DNA of 64,000 nt, taken from NCBI GenBank assembly GCA_023213315.1, contig JAKCPI010002722.1:310001-374000 (forward strand), in the 5' to 3' direction. The translations under genes and the position numbers were made by a program. The stretch comes from Euborellia annulipes (taxonomy: Eukaryota; Arthropoda; Insecta; Dermaptera; Anisolabididae). Below the pieces are notes generated by a model. The model saw only the letters and a program-made list of their open reading frames with translations. It was not told the origin of the DNA and did not search any database. The stretch's first letter is position 1; the number at the start of each line of letters is the position of its first letter. Positions 63,573 to 64,000 of the stretch are shown piece by piece.

Positions 63573-64000
63573 AATAAAGTTAGTGTCCGGGAACCTATGT
63601 TCAGAGAGGATACATTAGCTTCTCGTGGATAGGGTTCGCTTTTTAATTCAATTGAAGTCCATTTTTTTCGTCCAGTGAGTGTACTTGTGTTTTTTCTTTT
63701 GCTGACGTTTTTGTTAATAATTTCGTTAATAATTAGCAGATTTTTATGAAAGAATGATTTTTAGAAAGCCAAAGAACTATAGAATATCGTACATATATGT
63801 TTTTTTCATTCAGGGATACCTAAAATTGTATTAGGGGTGACCAAAGCAAAAAAAATCTTGAAAATTTCGATTTTTCTTAACTTTAAGCCGTTTGCGGCAC
63901 GTCTAAATGGCCTCCGATTGGGATGAAACTTAAAATTTATATGTATTCTAATATTTTTACGGGGTGCGGCGTTAAAAATAATTTGAACTTTCTAAATAAA
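63573..64000. other. non-coding to window end
   Basis: No exon or element ends recognised. Confidence 0.4.

Overview
This window looks like AT-rich, repeat-dense nuclear DNA from a multicellular animal, most likely an arthropod. That is an inference: there are no operons, almost no coding density, tRNA- and 5S-derived SINEs, Helitrons, hAT/mariner/Tc1-type DNA transposons, long homopolymers and (CA)n/(GA)n tracts, and the little coding sequence present sits in short exon-like pieces with GT/AG borders. The species cannot be named from the sequence.

Coding content is minimal. The best gene signal is a first coding exon (11435-11563, +): a signal peptide, a short linker, and a Cys-Tyr-Asp stretch resembling the very start of a laminin N-terminal (LN) domain (laminin gamma or netrin type), ending at a GT splice donor. 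A second, unrelated-phase internal exon candidate lies at 53296-53415 (+). No rRNA gene, tRNA gene or CRISPR array is supported; the tRNA-like and 5S-like segments are SINE heads.

The rest is mostly a stack of mobile elements, many delimited to the base by target-site duplications (TSDs). 0.8-5.6 kb is a multi-level nest: a hAT element (TSD ATTTTCTA) holds a hairpin-bounded 'family A' element, which holds another hAT copy and a 3.4-kb element with ~620-bp terminal inverted repeats, itself carrying further insertions. 9.6-10.0 kb is a hAT MITE. 11.6-11.8 kb is a small palindromic element carrying a hammerhead-ribozyme motif, just inside the putative first intron. 15.7-16.1 kb is a foldback-like element with a 31-bp minisatellite. 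17.4-18.6 kb is a 5S-rRNA-derived SINE split by two tandem Helitron copies, one of which holds a tRNA-SINE. 26-29.4 kb has four family-A copies, including one inside another and two in direct tandem. 29.6-30.2 kb is a hAT element. 30.8-31.4 kb and 34.1-34.5 kb are palindromic hammerhead-bearing elements. 36-46 kb is dense in SINEs, hATs and family A. 47.6-48.2 kb has a decayed transposase fragment and a large hairpin. 52.4-53.1 kb is a long-TIR element with TTA duplication. 54.6-55.1 kb is an internally deleted mariner. 56-61 kb has hAT, SINE and Helitron copies.

The most interesting theme is a set of small palindromic elements carrying type-I, minimal-stem-III hammerhead ribozyme motifs (CUGANGA...GAAA...). 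Three have an intact core with base-paired stems I and II (11669-11713, 23624-23666, 34354-34397), and about eight are decayed. One sits in an element flanked by a 12-bp TSD, the behaviour expected of Penelope-like or retrozyme-like retroelements. No Penelope reverse transcriptase was seen here, so these would be non-autonomous.
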